Assembly (NCBI GenBank): GCA_023053575.1
Contig: JAKZAP010000007.1
Location: 16,211,508 to 16,275,507, forward strand
Source of the DNA: Branchinecta lynchi
Taxonomy: Eukaryota > Arthropoda > Branchiopoda > Anostraca > Branchinectidae
Direction: 5' to 3'
DNA: 64,000 nucleotides
Made by a program: the position numbers and the translations under genes. Below the pieces are notes generated by a model. The model searched no databases and was not told where the DNA came from. It was given only the letters and a program-made list of their open reading frames with translations. Below, piece by piece: positions 13,601 to 23,640 of the stretch (the stretch's first letter is position 1; each line of letters begins with the position of its first letter).

Positions 13601-16600
13601 AAACCAGAGCCTCGTTTTTGTTGCAATAGTGCAGCCGTTTCGCTGCTGCAGCACTTCTTTGCTTCTGCACAAGATGCGTTTTTGGATTCACTGCCTGCAC
13701 GGTTTCTTCTTAGTTGATGCATCACGTTGCAGGGAAGCGCATTTGGTCGGGAAGCAAGTCCATGATTCTCAAGAAGCACTGCCGTCTTCTTCGGAAGCAC
13801 TGCAATGCAAAAACGAATGTAGAAAGAATCAGCCCGGAAGCGGCCGAGAAGTGGACCTGCAGCGTGCAACAAAAACGAGGCTCAGTTTTATGTGGTTTGT
13901 TCCAGCAAACCGTCTCCTTACTAATGGAGCTCCAGAGAAGTTTGTTTGCTGGGAGTAGCTCTCCCTCCTTATCAGACAGTAAAGAGGCCAGCTTTTTCTT
14001 CTATTCCCACCCTAAGGTGACTTAAACTGAAGAATGGTTATCACTGCCGAAACATCCTTGTGGCAGAATATCATCTTGAACTAAATCCATCACTTCGTGT
14101 CTAGAGTACACCATTATTTGCCAAAGTTATTCCGTAGCCACATGCTAACGGAGCAGTTCCAGGTTAAAGATGCCAGCGTCACACTTTTGGAAATTACGTC
14201 GGCTCTGGCAAACATCATGGACAACTGGACCCAGCCAGCGCATGACACTCTATACTCTTTTCTGGCGGAAGAATGAAAATTTTTATCACAATTACAGTTC
14301 ATTTATTCCCAAAATTCTGAAAATAAAAAATGCACGGGATTGCCAAATTACAATTTTGTTAATTCACACTAAAATTGCGGATAAAATAAGGCACAAAATG
14401 AGTTCAAATAGCGTGCACTGCTATGAGTGGGCGGGTTTATTAGCTGAGCTTTCCTAGCTGCTATTGAGATACTCCTTGTTGGGCGAGTATCCATTTTTGT
14501 TTCATCTTCGGGTGGCAAGATCTCACGGTGCATTTCCGAGGCAAGGCACTTTAGTCCGAATTTCATTGTGAGATCGTGCCGACGCGACGCAAGGGTTTTC
14601 ATCCCTAATTCTTCCTGTGCTTGTTGATGGGATTTTTAGTTTTGTATTTGTTTTGTAGTTCTGTATTGTATATTGAATTTGTTTTTATTGTGTTTTATTT
14701 CATGTCCTATTTTATTTTACGATACTCCGCTTTTGAAAATGGCGGGTCAGAAATAAATTACTTACTTACTCACTTATATCTGAAGAAAACCTTAGTTGTT
14801 TTTTTGCACATACCATGGTATCTGTTACCACGGTAACTGGATCTGCAATTAGTCGTTTTTGCAGTTACCGTGGTACCTGATAACAGGTTGCTCTGCAAAA
14901 ACGACAATTGTCGAAATTGCGCTTTTCGAAGTCATCCCAAAAGAAAAACTGACATCCGATCAATCACATCACTAAGTGCCAAACTTCTTTCCGACCAATT
15001 TGACAAACTCCTAGGCTCTATTGTTGGTGATGATGAAAGTGAGATGACTTTCTCGGGTACCACGGTCGGACCATGGTATCTGTATATTAGATACCACGAT
15101 GACTGGCCAGATACCACGATAACTGCAAAAACACCTTTTTACAGTGGTATCAGATACGCAGCTCTTGACATCCCTTTTCTCTTTACAATAATATAAAACC
15201 CGGTTTGTTACGAAATCTGGTGTCTACGAATTTCACCCCAAAAAGGTGGTGTTTGTTTCCGGATTAGCGGGTCTCGCTTGTCCCGTGGGCAGGTAGGCAT
15301 AGACCGCTCGTTGCGCTATCGAGAAAGCCGCGTTAAATGCAATTGCAAGATTTTTGGAAAACATTCCTGGTAAATAATACTTCTGGTCTTTCACATTTGC
15401 TGTTTCTCGTAGACTAGGAGATTCATTTCATTTTATTACTCCTTGTTACTAATGATGCTTTATCGATCGAAATAAAATTGGTTGTTTGTAATTTCAGGGC
15501 TATTTCCGTTGTAAAGACACGGAAGTTACTAAAACTTTCACAACATTAGAATACTGAACTTGACATTTTTGTCAGGTATCTTGTAATTAACATTACAGTG
15601 AAGAAATGACCCTTAAAAATAAATTACAAAAAGCTCAAACATTCGTTATTTATTCAGGATTTTAACTAACGCAAAAGCTCTTTTTGTAACAACGTTCGGT
15701 ACTTGCATTGAAGGGATTGAGAACCGTGACCTTTTGTACTTTATGCTCCAGGCAATCGAGGCTTTAGTGGGCTATTTTGGGGTTGAGAATAGGTATTGGA
15801 AACGTGGATGAGAACGCAGATTATTCATCTTAGTGCAATAGGCAGCACTTCGGGCTGCTTATGTTTCACCCCAAAAAGGTGGTGTTTGTTTCCGGATTAG
15901 CGGGTCTCGCTTGTCCCGTGGGCAGGTGGGCATAGACAGCTCGTTGCGCTATCGATAAAGCCGCGTTAAATGCATTGCAAGATTTTTGGACAAACTGTGG
16001 CAGTGAGAACAGCAAGCTGGTCCTTGGTAACCTTGAATTAGCCAAAAACTCTTAAATAGGCTAGCTAACGTTTTACAGAATATGAATTGTAAGCGTAGCT
16101 TTCTCTTTTCGTTATATGTCTCGTCATTTTGGTGGAATATAAGTTCTTGATGATTGCTATTATTATCCATTAAACTGCCGACCTTGCGAGGACCGTAAGG
16201 AACCTCTCAGTGCTAAAGAAGTACACACATCTAATATTAAACCCAGAATCGTCACCGCTCGGGACTTGGGTACAGAATCTAGAGGGAGTGGTTGATCAGA
16301 TGGCGTTGAATGTCGCTGGAAACTTTTTTCCTTTCCAGATGCGTCACGAAGCTCCATCGGTACGCCTAACCGAAGCAGTTCATCGTTGCCAGCGGCAGCC
16401 TCCACTCCTGCCATGCGAGGACCTGTTGGAGGCTCTTTTTCCAGCAGGCTGAAGGCTCCGCAGCTGCGAACGCCATCTAAGGAGCTGCCGACTCTGACCA
16501 CGTAAGTTAGCTGTGAAATTAGAAAGTGCCATGTATGCAGTAGAGGTACGGTTCTTTGAAGTTAGCTGACTTTGAACAGTACAGTTTTGGGGCAAATGGT

Positions 16601-19600
16601 AAAATCAATACCTATATACTCATTCGGTCATTCTTATAGCAGCCCTAAATTAGCTACTTTGGCTGACTTTTGACTAGCATTCGGATGAGTATGTTCAAAG
16701 TTACCTAACGTTCAAAGAAGCAGACCGGGACGTTACATGAAGTTCGAACAGGTGATCAGGCTGAACATCGTCAAATCCATACAAAAAATATCAGTTTGAA
16801 TGAATTAATGAATCTTTTTATTTACCACTTCCATAAATAGAAATAGTGGAGTACATAGAGAAAGAAAGAAACACAACTTGAATTAGAATATAAATATACA
16901 CTTCGAACAGATTACACTTCAAACAAACGGACAAGGCCATGATGCGGAGAAAACGCGGTGACGGACAGACTCCTATGTAGCTCGTCAAGTTTAACAGTTA
17001 TGTTTGTTACTGAAAATTTATTTATAATTTTTCAGTTTTTATACCAAATTGGCATGTAGAGGAGGAATTTACAATAGCGGAAGGATGCTATTCGAATAGC
17101 TGCTACATTCTTTTTCTTCAGCAGGGGGTAAAGTTCAGAAAGGTGAAGGACCGAGTGGTCGGACATCATCCGGAAAGTGTCGGAATCCAGTTGGGAAAAC
17201 TTTCATCGTCTTTCGCACCATGAAACCATCGTACATTAGAGGTATGCTTCTTTGAACAGCCCCATTTCATCGGCTCGGATGAAAGCAAAATACATGTCAG
17301 TCAAGGCAGTTCCTTAAGTGCTTCTTTCAGCTTCTGAGATATACTGTTCAAAGAAACATACTTTAACTTTACAAGAACTGTATGTCGCGCCGTCCCGCCC
17401 GGAAAAAGAATGAGAGGTCGTTAGCGACTGAAATAATCGTTGGTGAAATAGAACATGAGCGCTGAACTGATAGCGCTGTTTCATTTGTTTCCGGAGAGCG
17501 AACAGTCGATTTTTTCAATGCAGCACAGTTTTGTGCGTGCTCACTTATACCCTGACTCACAGGAGCAACTTCTTTTTGCGAGGGATATTTTAGCCGAATT
17601 TCCAATGTTTCAGCTCATTCGCTAGTCCAATTCCGACCGTGCCAAAGTTCCAGCTGGACCGACAGAATTCTCTTCCGTTATCAAGGAACTATATGGCTTC
17701 TCCTGTCAGGTCTAGTAATGTCCTCGGTGATCGAAACAAGAGTGGCTTGGTTCTGCCGAAGACTCAACTGCACAAACCACTGGTAAGGGTTTGACATTAC
17801 ATATGGAGTTCAGTAGAAGGATGCGTATTTGAACATTTCTCTAAATGTTGATAATATAATAGCCTGAGTGCGGAAGGTTTGTTTTCGCAACCGTTGACCA
17901 GGCCAAGTCCTGTTTTACTGCTTGGTCTTCGGTGACTGACCAGATTTTCGGATTTTTTTTTGAAGAAAAAATCTTCCAGGTTTTGGTTTTCTATTCAAAT
18001 ACGGGTGAGAACTCAGAATAACAAAAATACGATTTGTTCTTCGACTTGAAATCTTGGCATGATTTTCATGCCTGTCAAAAATTATGCAAGCTGTTCCGAG
18101 AAACAGGGGCGTCGCTATGGGGGTGGGGGGGGGTGGGGTGATACCACCTCCCCCCCCCCCTTCGAAGAAAGAAAAAAGCTAATCTGGGCACTCGCAGAGC
18201 GCCCGACTAAATAAAAATAGCTAAACTGGACGCTCGCAGAGCGCCCGAACACAACAGTTCAGCGAAACGGGCGCTCACCCAGGAAAGCTCAATGGGGGCT
18301 GGCACTGCGCCCGACAAAGTCAGTAAGGCTAGTTCATGGTTACAAGAAACTGAGTTGACTTCCACCTCGGACCTTAGCCGTTCTGGGTTTCCGAGCGTTT
18401 GAGACTTCAGGAATTGGATACTCAGTCGCATCTTTCAAGCTTGCCAGATTGACAAGTTTAACACGATCTGTTATGTACCAGTATCTCGTAATTCATGTAA
18501 AAATCAGGCCGCTTTTGCTTGTGGCGTAAATTTTAAAGAATTTGTTAGTTTCTACCTATCGGCTTCGTGAGCAATGAGCGACGGTGTAATGACGGGCCTT
18601 ATTGTTAGCCTACATCATGTCATTTGATTTTTATTTTGTTTTTTAACTAGAAAATCAGAAAGTCTGCTCTGTTTGATTTGTTCACGTTTTTTTTTTTAAT
18701 GGATTATCATATTTTTCGGAAAGGGTCAAACTGAAGCACATTACCAACTTCCAGCTAAAAGTCTCACATTTTCTGTGTTCGCCGTCAACAAAGGCAGACG
18801 GCAGATCCGTGCTAAGTGTCCCTTAATTTCGTTTTGGATCCGAAAAGACGTATTCCGATCACACAGGATTTCACAAGATAATTTTGTCGGCGGCGCCTTT
18901 TGTAGTAATTCGGGTTTGGGTCACCGTAAAATCTAGATTTTATTGGCGGAAGTAAAGTCTTGCCCGAAAGGAGTCATAGCCTTCTTACAAAATTACAAAC
19001 CGCCCGTAGCAGATACGACTAGGCTTCTTCAGACTTCAACACTTGCAAGGTATCGCACGTTTTATTACTACATGTGCGACGCAAAGCTAAAATGGGCGGC
19101 AGGGTGCCTGCCGAGAAACCTGGGCAGTGGGAAAGGTACTGGCAAAGGAAAAAGAAAACCGAGGCTCGGGCGAGACTAGTACGCCGTATCCCCCGGTCCT
19201 TCGTTTGTTTCCCTCCTTGACGAAAGGTTGGAAGATTACTAAGAAAAAACAAGACCAAAGGTTTCGATGGGATCCCAAAAATTCAATATCTGATCCAGAA
19301 CAACTGGGTCTTGTATTAGCCAGATCCAGTCTTCGCCAGACTCCTTGAACATTTTTACAATTAAAATTCAGAAACAGAATTAAGGCCAAATAGCTAATCA
19401 CCTGAGAAAACCAAGTTCAGATTTGGATTCAGCATGTGTGTTTACCCCTATAAGTCATATCTGTTTTGACGAAAACTTCCTGCCACTTCTGCCAATTTCC
19501 CGGTACCGGCCGAAATCAGGGTATCTTCTTTCCCCAGTAATGAACATCTAATCAACTTCAAATAGAAATTTAGCTTATAACAAATTTTCCGATTCCAGCC

Positions 19601-21823
19601 GGATTCCGGTCGAACTATATGTCCGGGTAAAATATGATTGTCATACAGGGACTCATCATCTCTTCTTACCCCTAAATCGCTTATCTAATCAACTAGAAAT
19701 AAAACTTTGACTTCCAACAGATTTCCGGTTTTGGCCGGATTCCGGACGAACTACATGTCCGGGTAGAAAATTGTTTTCACATAAGTGTTCAGCATGTCTT
19801 CTTGCCCTAAATCGAACATCTAATCAACTCCAAATAAAACTTTTAATTTTGACAAACTTTCCGGTTTGGGCCGGATTCCGGTCGAAATACTTGTCGGTCG
19901 AGAAAATAGTTTTCACCATCGTCTTCAGCATGTCTTCCTACCTCTAAATCAAACATCTAATCAACTTCAAATAAAACTTTTACTTTCAACAAACTTTCCG
20001 GTTTGGGCCGGATTCCGGGAGAAATACTTGTCCGTCGAGAAAATAGTTTTCACCATCGTCTTCAGCATGTCTTCCTACCCCTAAATCGAACGTCTAATCA
20101 ATTTCAAATAAAACTTTTACTTTCAACAAACTTTCCGGTTTGGGACGGATTCCGGGCGAAATACTTGTCCGTCGAGAAAATAATTTTCACCATCGTCTTC
20201 AGCATGTCTTCCTACCTCTAAATCGAACATCTAATCAACTTCAAATAAAACTTTTACTTTCAACAAACTTTCCGGTTTTGGCCAGATTCCGGGCGAACTA
20301 CTTGTCCGATGACAAAATAGTTTTCACCATCGTGTTCAGCATGTCTTCTTACCCCATAATCGACTATCACATTAGCTGTTTCAAAATATTTTGTTTGTCC
20401 CTTAATTTGAATCCCCTCCCCCACCCCTGAACGTAGAGCTACAAAGCCCATCTACGAACTTAACTGGTCGGACGACCCAACGAACCCTCACACCAAGTTT
20501 CATCAAAATATCTCGTTCCCTTCGAGAGTTATCGTGCTTACAGACGGACGGACGGACAGACGGACAACTTTTGCGATGTCATAGGTATCCCTCCACTTAC
20601 GTTTTGGGATCCCAATAAGCACCCAGTGAAGATGGGCAAACCCGATGAAAAATTTGTAGCCTGCGTGGTTGTATGATGGTTGTACGAAAAAGTTGCATGT
20701 ATTGATATGTATTGATAGTAAAGAATACTACCATTTAATGTGCCAATCTTAACCAGCAGTATCCAGTCGCATCCCGTCTTGCCAGTAGCAGCATGCAGTA
20801 TAATGCAGTAACACGGTAGCATTGACATAGAAGCATGTAGTAGCAGTAGTTCGTACTGTGTGCTAATTTTTCGTACAGCTTCATACTACTATTTTGAGAT
20901 AGATTTTTCATCGGGAATGTTCGTATGCTTTCTATGGAGTAAGCTGCGATGACCTTAGCATCGCTTCTGCTCGAAGTTATTATTACCTTGTGTTAGAGGT
21001 GAACTTCTGCCTAGGCAAGCTACATTTGATAACAGAAGACACATGTTCGCGCATCTTTGTGTCACACTTTATGGTATCTGTTATCTGTTATGACCCTTCT
21101 AAGTGTTATGTATCGAGACAAAACTTCTGTTATGATCCTTTCAAGAGTTATTTCTCCCGAAGAGATAACATTTAAAAGGGTCAAAAGAGATATATTCTCA
21201 CAACGATTAACACAAAGATGGGCAAATATGTGTTACCTGTTATAAAACTTATGACATTGTGGGCAGCAGCCTAAGGAAAACAGTCCTGGTAATACATTAA
21301 TTGTAATTGGCGAATGGCGGTAGTGGTAAATATAAGAGTTATAATATGCAAAAAAGTATAGTTGGTACTTGTCTATTTTCTTAAGGCAAAGTACGTTAAA
21401 TGGATAAACAAAGAAAAGTAGGCTTAAAGTTTTTTTTATTTCTGAATTACCAAAACCCGTCTTGGCCCCGACTTTGAGCGTGTTCCACCCTACTTACCGT
21501 ATAGGTAGTCATGACGTCACGGATTCTTAACGTATAGGCTGGAACACATTTTCTTTTTTCGGCGAAATATCATGCCACGGCCATTATTATCACGGTGATA
21601 AGCAAATAGATGGTAACGAAAATAGTAACTAGTAGTTGCTATTCTTAGAGGGCTGGAACACGCTCTTTGCAACTTCCTATAGGCCCAGGAACTCCATGTC
21701 AGTGTCTGGCGTCTGCTTGTGTTTGAAAGTCGAACATCTGAACTTTCTTTTTAGTTACGCCCTCCAGCTGCTGCCGTTCAAGGGCTTAAGAGGACAGAGA
21801 AGGAAAACATTCCTGGTAAATAA
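7335..21823 (+). CDS. Gene A: Ser/Pro/Lys-rich protein, unknown function (7 exons, 5' end not found)
   Basis: I do not recognise this protein. Exons 7335-7659, 10650-10718 (weakest), 11036-11236, 13278-13417, 16339-16501, 17614-17782 and 21755-21823 join in one open frame of about 377 residues ending in TAA. Each junction has AG/GT borders and matching phase (2-2, 2-2, 2-2, 1-1, 2-2, 0-0), which is hard to get by chance. The product is rich in Ser, Pro, Lys and Arg, with many S/T-P sites (SSPLKKSP, KTPCKTPVK, GTPNRSS, RTPSKELP) and no globular domain, signal peptide or membrane segment. Basic, proline-directed-kinase-rich proteins of this sort are often nuclear or cytoskeletal, but that is only inference. 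The first visible exon starts in phase 1 or 0, so an upstream exon with the ATG is missing. Introns hold the nested hAT/Harbinger element, a LINE copy, a family A element and MITEs. Confidence 0.72.
7984..9692. mobile_element. Harbinger-like MITE disrupted by the hAT copy
   Basis: Terminal inverted repeats GAGCGTGTTCCACCCT (the right arm ending GGAACACGCTC) with flanking 3-bp TAA on both sides. The hAT element 8147-9542 sits inside. Without it the MITE is about 300 bp, rich in TAGTAACTA motifs. Sister copy at 21476-21665. Confidence 0.75.
8147..9542. mobile_element. hAT-like non-autonomous element, copy 1 (1396 bp)
   Basis: Ends are CAGGGGCGTCGCAAG and its inverted counterpart, flanked by the perfect 8-bp target duplication ACTACGCA (8139-8146 and 9543-9550). 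G-runs sit just inside both ends, and the interior is full of degenerate TTACCGAATCC motifs with no transposase frame. Eight-bp duplications and CAGGGGC termini point to hAT. Full-length sister copy at 45529-46925. Confidence 0.88.
9693..10649 (+). other. Gene A intron, rest
   Basis: No plus-strand exon seen. The minus strand keeps an open frame (about 10240-10530) encoding a Ser/Arg/Lys-rich stretch (SYRAKRKSVSMRTSSSLRSS) whose status is unclear. Confidence 0.4.
10650..10718 (+). CDS. Gene A exon (tentative, 69 bp)
   Basis: A 69-bp segment after TTTGCCAG starts and ends in phase 2, so it can be included or skipped without a frame change. It encodes a Ser/Thr-rich peptide (HATQASPKASRSSDNS) matching the composition of its neighbours. 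The donor AA|GTGTTG is weak, so it may be a cassette exon or chance. Confidence 0.38.
11036..11236 (+). CDS. Gene A exon
   Basis: Acceptor TTTTCTCTGTAG and donor AA|GTAAGTC. It completes the phase-2 codon of the previous exon and encodes 66 whole codons rich in Lys, Pro, Ser and Ala (KKPSANKPAATVQ, KPPARPALS). No stop in this frame. Confidence 0.78.
11255..11615 (+). repeat. Imperfect tandem repeat
   Basis: Four decayed copies (about 11262, 11322, 11402, 11530) of TTTTCCTTGAAGTTATAAC followed by TTTGTGGCAGGAATGGAG. In a gene A intron. Confidence 0.6.
11616..13277. other. Gene A intron without recognised feature
   Basis: AT-rich. GTGTGCTACA/GTGCCACA and GAGCCACA motifs recur at 12600-13060. 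Nothing identifiable otherwise. Confidence 0.4.
13278..13417 (+). CDS. Gene A exon
   Basis: Acceptor CCCTTTCCAG and donor TCAG|GTGAGA. Enters in phase 2, leaves in phase 1. Ser/Arg/Pro-rich peptide (SVGSTRSVPVPRKG, FLRRTSVLGSSS) with basic-serine sites like those in the other exons. Confidence 0.76.
13607..13883. repeat. 19-bp perfect inverted repeat
   Basis: GAGCCTCGTTTTTGTTGCA at 13607-13625 and its exact reverse complement at 13865-13883. Probably the arms of a small foldback element, since the surrounding sequence is also partly self-complementary. Confidence 0.6.
14369..14622 (-). pseudogene. CR1/jockey-like LINE RT C-terminus
   Basis: Encodes EELGMKTLASRRHDLTMKFG then ARYLNSFCALFYPQF. 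The LGxxTLxxRR block and the YxNSFxxxF end match 40289-40591, so both are 3' pieces of one LINE family, here 5'-truncated. Confidence 0.72.
14655..14778 (+). repeat. LINE 3' tail with TTAC repeats
   Basis: CTCCGCTTTTGAAAATGGCG, GGGTCAGAAATAAA and a TTACTTACTTACTCA run. The same block occurs at 62130-62252 and a shorter tail at about 59450-59466, consistent with a LINE 3' end. Confidence 0.6.
14808..15165. repeat. Inverted repeats of TACCACGGTAACTG type
   Basis: TTACCACGGTAACTG (14827) faces CAGTTACCGTGGTACC (14862) across a short loop. Related TACCATGG/TACCACGG motifs recur at 15058 and 15080-15110, and CAGTGGTATCAGATAC at 15143. A palindrome-rich, probably foldback element. Confidence 0.55.
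15231..15358. repeat. Direct repeat flanking a LINE insertion, left copy
   Basis: 128 bp starting TTTCACCCCAAAAAGGTGG and ending GATTTTTGGA. It recurs at 15864-15990 with only four differences by my alignment. Its origin is unknown. It has some tRNA-like flavour but no cloverleaf or B box I can defend. Confidence 0.85.
15359..15863 (-). mobile_element. 5'-truncated LINE copy (3' end plus 3'UTR)
   Basis: Nearly identical to 21804-22306 except for small indels. Its minus strand ends with the RT C-terminus RSAAYCTKLN..HPRFQYLFPTPK and a stop (15863 down to about 15770), then about 400 bp of 3'UTR. Lies in the intron before exon 16339 of gene A. Confidence 0.75.
15864..15990. repeat. Direct repeat flanking a LINE insertion, right copy
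   Basis: Near-identical to 15231-15358 (three substitutions and one indel). The 505 bp between the copies are a truncated LINE. Confidence 0.85.
16339..16501 (+). CDS. Gene A exon
   Basis: Acceptor CCTTTCCAG and donor AC|GTAAGTT. Enters in phase 1, matching the preceding exon, and leaves in phase 2. Encodes a Ser/Pro/Ala-rich peptide with GTPNRSSSS and a basic RTPSKELP near the end. Confidence 0.78.
17242..17361. mobile_element. Short MITE, 120 bp
   Basis: GTATGCTTCTTTGAACAG at the left and CTGTTCAAAGAAACATAC at the right, one mismatch. A half-site GTACGGTTCTTTGAA lies at 16548. In the intron before exon 17614. Confidence 0.55.
17614..17782 (+). CDS. Gene A exon
   Basis: Acceptor ATGTTTCAG and donor CTG|GTAAGG. 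One base completes the previous codon, then 56 codons follow, leaving in phase 0. Encodes FASPIPTVPKF, then RNYMASPVRSS and KTQLHKPL. Confidence 0.76.
17783..19247. other. Gene A intron, left part
   Basis: CAGGGGCGTCGC with a G-run at 18107-18135 looks like the left end of a hAT-type element, but no matching right end was found. At 18190-18310, CTCGCAGAGCGCCCGA recurs twice with a related GGGCGC motif nearby. No exon seen. Confidence 0.4.
19248..20615 (+). repeat. Family A element (A6), best-preserved tandem core
   Basis: Full copy from AACAAGACCAAAGGTTTCGA to GTTTTGGGATCCCAA. Consecutive core units repeat at a period of 137 bp (visible at about 19866, 20003 and 20140), each with CCGGTTT..CCGGATTCCGG and CAGCATGTCTTC. 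Because 137 is not a multiple of three, the units cannot be a repeated protein frame. Lies in the last intron of gene A. Confidence 0.85.
20641..20915. mobile_element. MITE-like element
   Basis: CCCGATGAAAAATTT at the left and AGATTTTTCATCGGG at the right (15 bp, 13 paired). The interior is rich in AGTAGCAGTAGT and TACTACTATT motifs. Confidence 0.5.
21028..21245. mobile_element. MITE with about 34-bp inverted ends, copy 1
   Basis: GATAACAGAAGACACATG..CATCTTTGTGT at the left mirrors ACACAAAGATGGGC..TGTGTTACCTGTTAT at the right. A relative with the same ends lies at 61425-61639. Confidence 0.65.
21476..21665. mobile_element. Harbinger-like MITE, intact copy (190 bp)
   Basis: GAGCGTGTTCCACCCT at the left and GGCTGGAACACGCTC at the right, flanked by TTT on both sides. 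Ends about 90 bp before the terminal exon of gene A. Confidence 0.75.
21755..21823 (+). CDS. Gene A terminal exon with stop
   Basis: Acceptor TTTCTTTTTAG opens a phase-0 frame of 22 codons (LRPPAAAVQGLKRTEKENIP..) and a TAA at 21821-21823, in phase with the 17614-17782 exon. The last six codons and the stop lie in sequence shared with the LINE copy at 15359-15863, so the C-terminus appears to come from an antisense LINE 3' end. AATAAA-type signals follow near 21917 and 22045. Confidence 0.62.
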   Translation, partial: LRPPAAAVQGLKRTEKENIPGK

Positions 21824-22690
21824 TACTTCTGGTCTTTCACATTTGCTGTTTCTCGTAGACTAGGAGATTCATTTCATTTTATTACTCCTTGTTACTAATG
21901 ATGCTTTATCGATCGAAATAAAATTGGTTGTTTGTACTTTCAGGGCTATTTCCGTTGTAAACTTTCACAACATTAGAATACTGAACTTGACATTTTTGTC
22001 AGGTATCTTGTAATTAACATTACAGTGAAGAAATGACCCTTAAAAATAAATTACAAAAAGCTCAAACATTTTAGGGGATACATTCGTTATTTATTCAGGA
22101 TTTCAACTAACACAAAAGCTCTTTTTGTAACAACGTTCGGTACTTCCATTGAAGTGATTAAGAACCGTGACCTTTTGTACTTTATGCTCCAGGCAATCGA
22201 GGTTTTGGTTGGCTATTTTGGGGTTGGGAATAGGTATTGGAAACGTGGATGAGAACGCAGATTATTCAACTTAGTGCAATAGGCAGCACTTCGGGCTGCT
22301 TATGTTGGGAGGCGGAATTCCTTGAGGAGGAGAATGTACTGTACTTTGCTCTGCCAGTAGATTATTCTGCGGGCTCTATTTTGGGTTGTTCCTAGCCTAC
22401 CGGACTGATCTACCGTCAGGTCAAAGTACTATACCAGACCGGCGTACTCAAACAGTGGGTGGATAAAAGAAACCCAAAGACCGAGCACGTATGCTTTAAG
22501 CATGACAGATCTGGAAAGCATTTCGAGGAGACAGGGATGCACTAGCTTGCTTAGTAATAATCTCACCGAATCTTTCGGAATTAAGTTGTTTGTGGTGAAA
22601 AAACATAGCTTAGCTTCTTTTCTAATCGGCAAGACTGCACCTTGATTCTTTGAGTATCGAGACTGGAATGATATTTCTATCTTGAGCATC
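21804..22690 (-). mobile_element. LINE copy with RT C-terminal region
   Basis: Minus strand from about 22690 encodes KLCFFTTNNLIPKDSVRLLL, then WVSFIHPLFEYAGLV, LTVDQSGRLGTTQNRARRII and FPTPK, with one or two in-frame stops. The frame crosses the point where the 15-kb copy is truncated, so this is one LINE and not a gene A 3'UTR that was copied. Its 3' end abuts the last codons of gene A. Confidence 0.7.
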
Positions 22691-22914
22691 AGCTTTCTCT
22701 GCTAGCCAATCCATTTCGTAGGATTCTCGGCTGCATGATTCACACACAACTTTTACGCCACTGCCCACGCTTTATCTTCGGTGGGTGCTCAAATCAGAGA
22801 CTCACCTGTTCTAACTTCTTTCGTAGTTTTTAATTTTTGTCCTATACGACGACTAAAATCGATGACTTTCTTTTCTAAACCTTTTTAACATCACATTGTC
22901 TTTCCTTTCCATAA

Positions 22915-23640
22915 CAAGAGCTGAAAGCTCATATGGCACTTGTAAGAACAGTTAGCATGTTCGTCAAATACCGTTTGCAGTTGTCAAGGCTGGATCTCTC
23001 TCCCAGTATTCCTTTCATCAGAAGACGGGCTTGATCTAGTAAATCTGAAATGGTTAAACCACTCATTGACAACTGTTTCAGAATAGAAGTTTTGTCGTAC
23101 TCTGGTTCCGATTCGCGTATAACTGAGTCGAAGGTAGAAGCAAATACTCTAGCTCTGATAGTTATGTGCCCGTACTGGATCTGGCCGAAGTATGCAGGGT
23201 TTTCACGAGATTTCGAGCGACCTCCTGCAGGCTCCGCTTATCGTTATCGGAATTGGTCTGGACTTGAAACGGGAGATCTGAGATATTAGCTCTCGCCACT
23301 TGTCAAGTTCTATTCACATCAGATAACCCATTCGAAAGTTCCCTACATCCCCCACGATGATCGAATCAGGGAATGTGGCTATTTCCAGGTCAATGTGGTC
23401 CGATCCCTGATAGGCTACGACTGCAAAGTTTCCCTTCCGTTTCAACTCCATTTTTCAATTACACAAAATTTCTTCCGGTATTAGACAAAGTAACGCAGCG
23501 TTTTAAAATCAGAAAAATCTCCAACTATATTTCGATTCAAATCTTCTACACAAAGGAGCCCATAAAACGTTGTTTACAGTTATTCACTATGACCTTCCAT
23601 CAGAATGTTTCTCTGCTATCTTCTTCCTCCTTTGAGATTT
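22915..23640. other. Intergenic, left of LINE fragment
   Basis: Starts with a family D 5' end (AAGAGCTGAAAGCTCATATG at 22917). No coding signal recognised from 22950 to 23640. Confidence 0.4.

Noticed and set aside
13470..13958. 162-codon plus-strand frame
   Set aside because: In a gene A intron, spanning a 19-bp inverted repeat, with overlapping frames of equal length on the other strand; no domain.
15231..15358. tRNA or snRNA gene
   Set aside because: GC-rich and partly tRNA-like on the minus strand, but no full acceptor stem, anticodon arm or B box could be drawn.
19866..20430. Repeated 72-96-codon frames with near-identical peptides
   Set aside because: They come from the 137-bp family A unit. 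The period is not a multiple of three and each frame closes in the next unit, so they are not a repeat protein.
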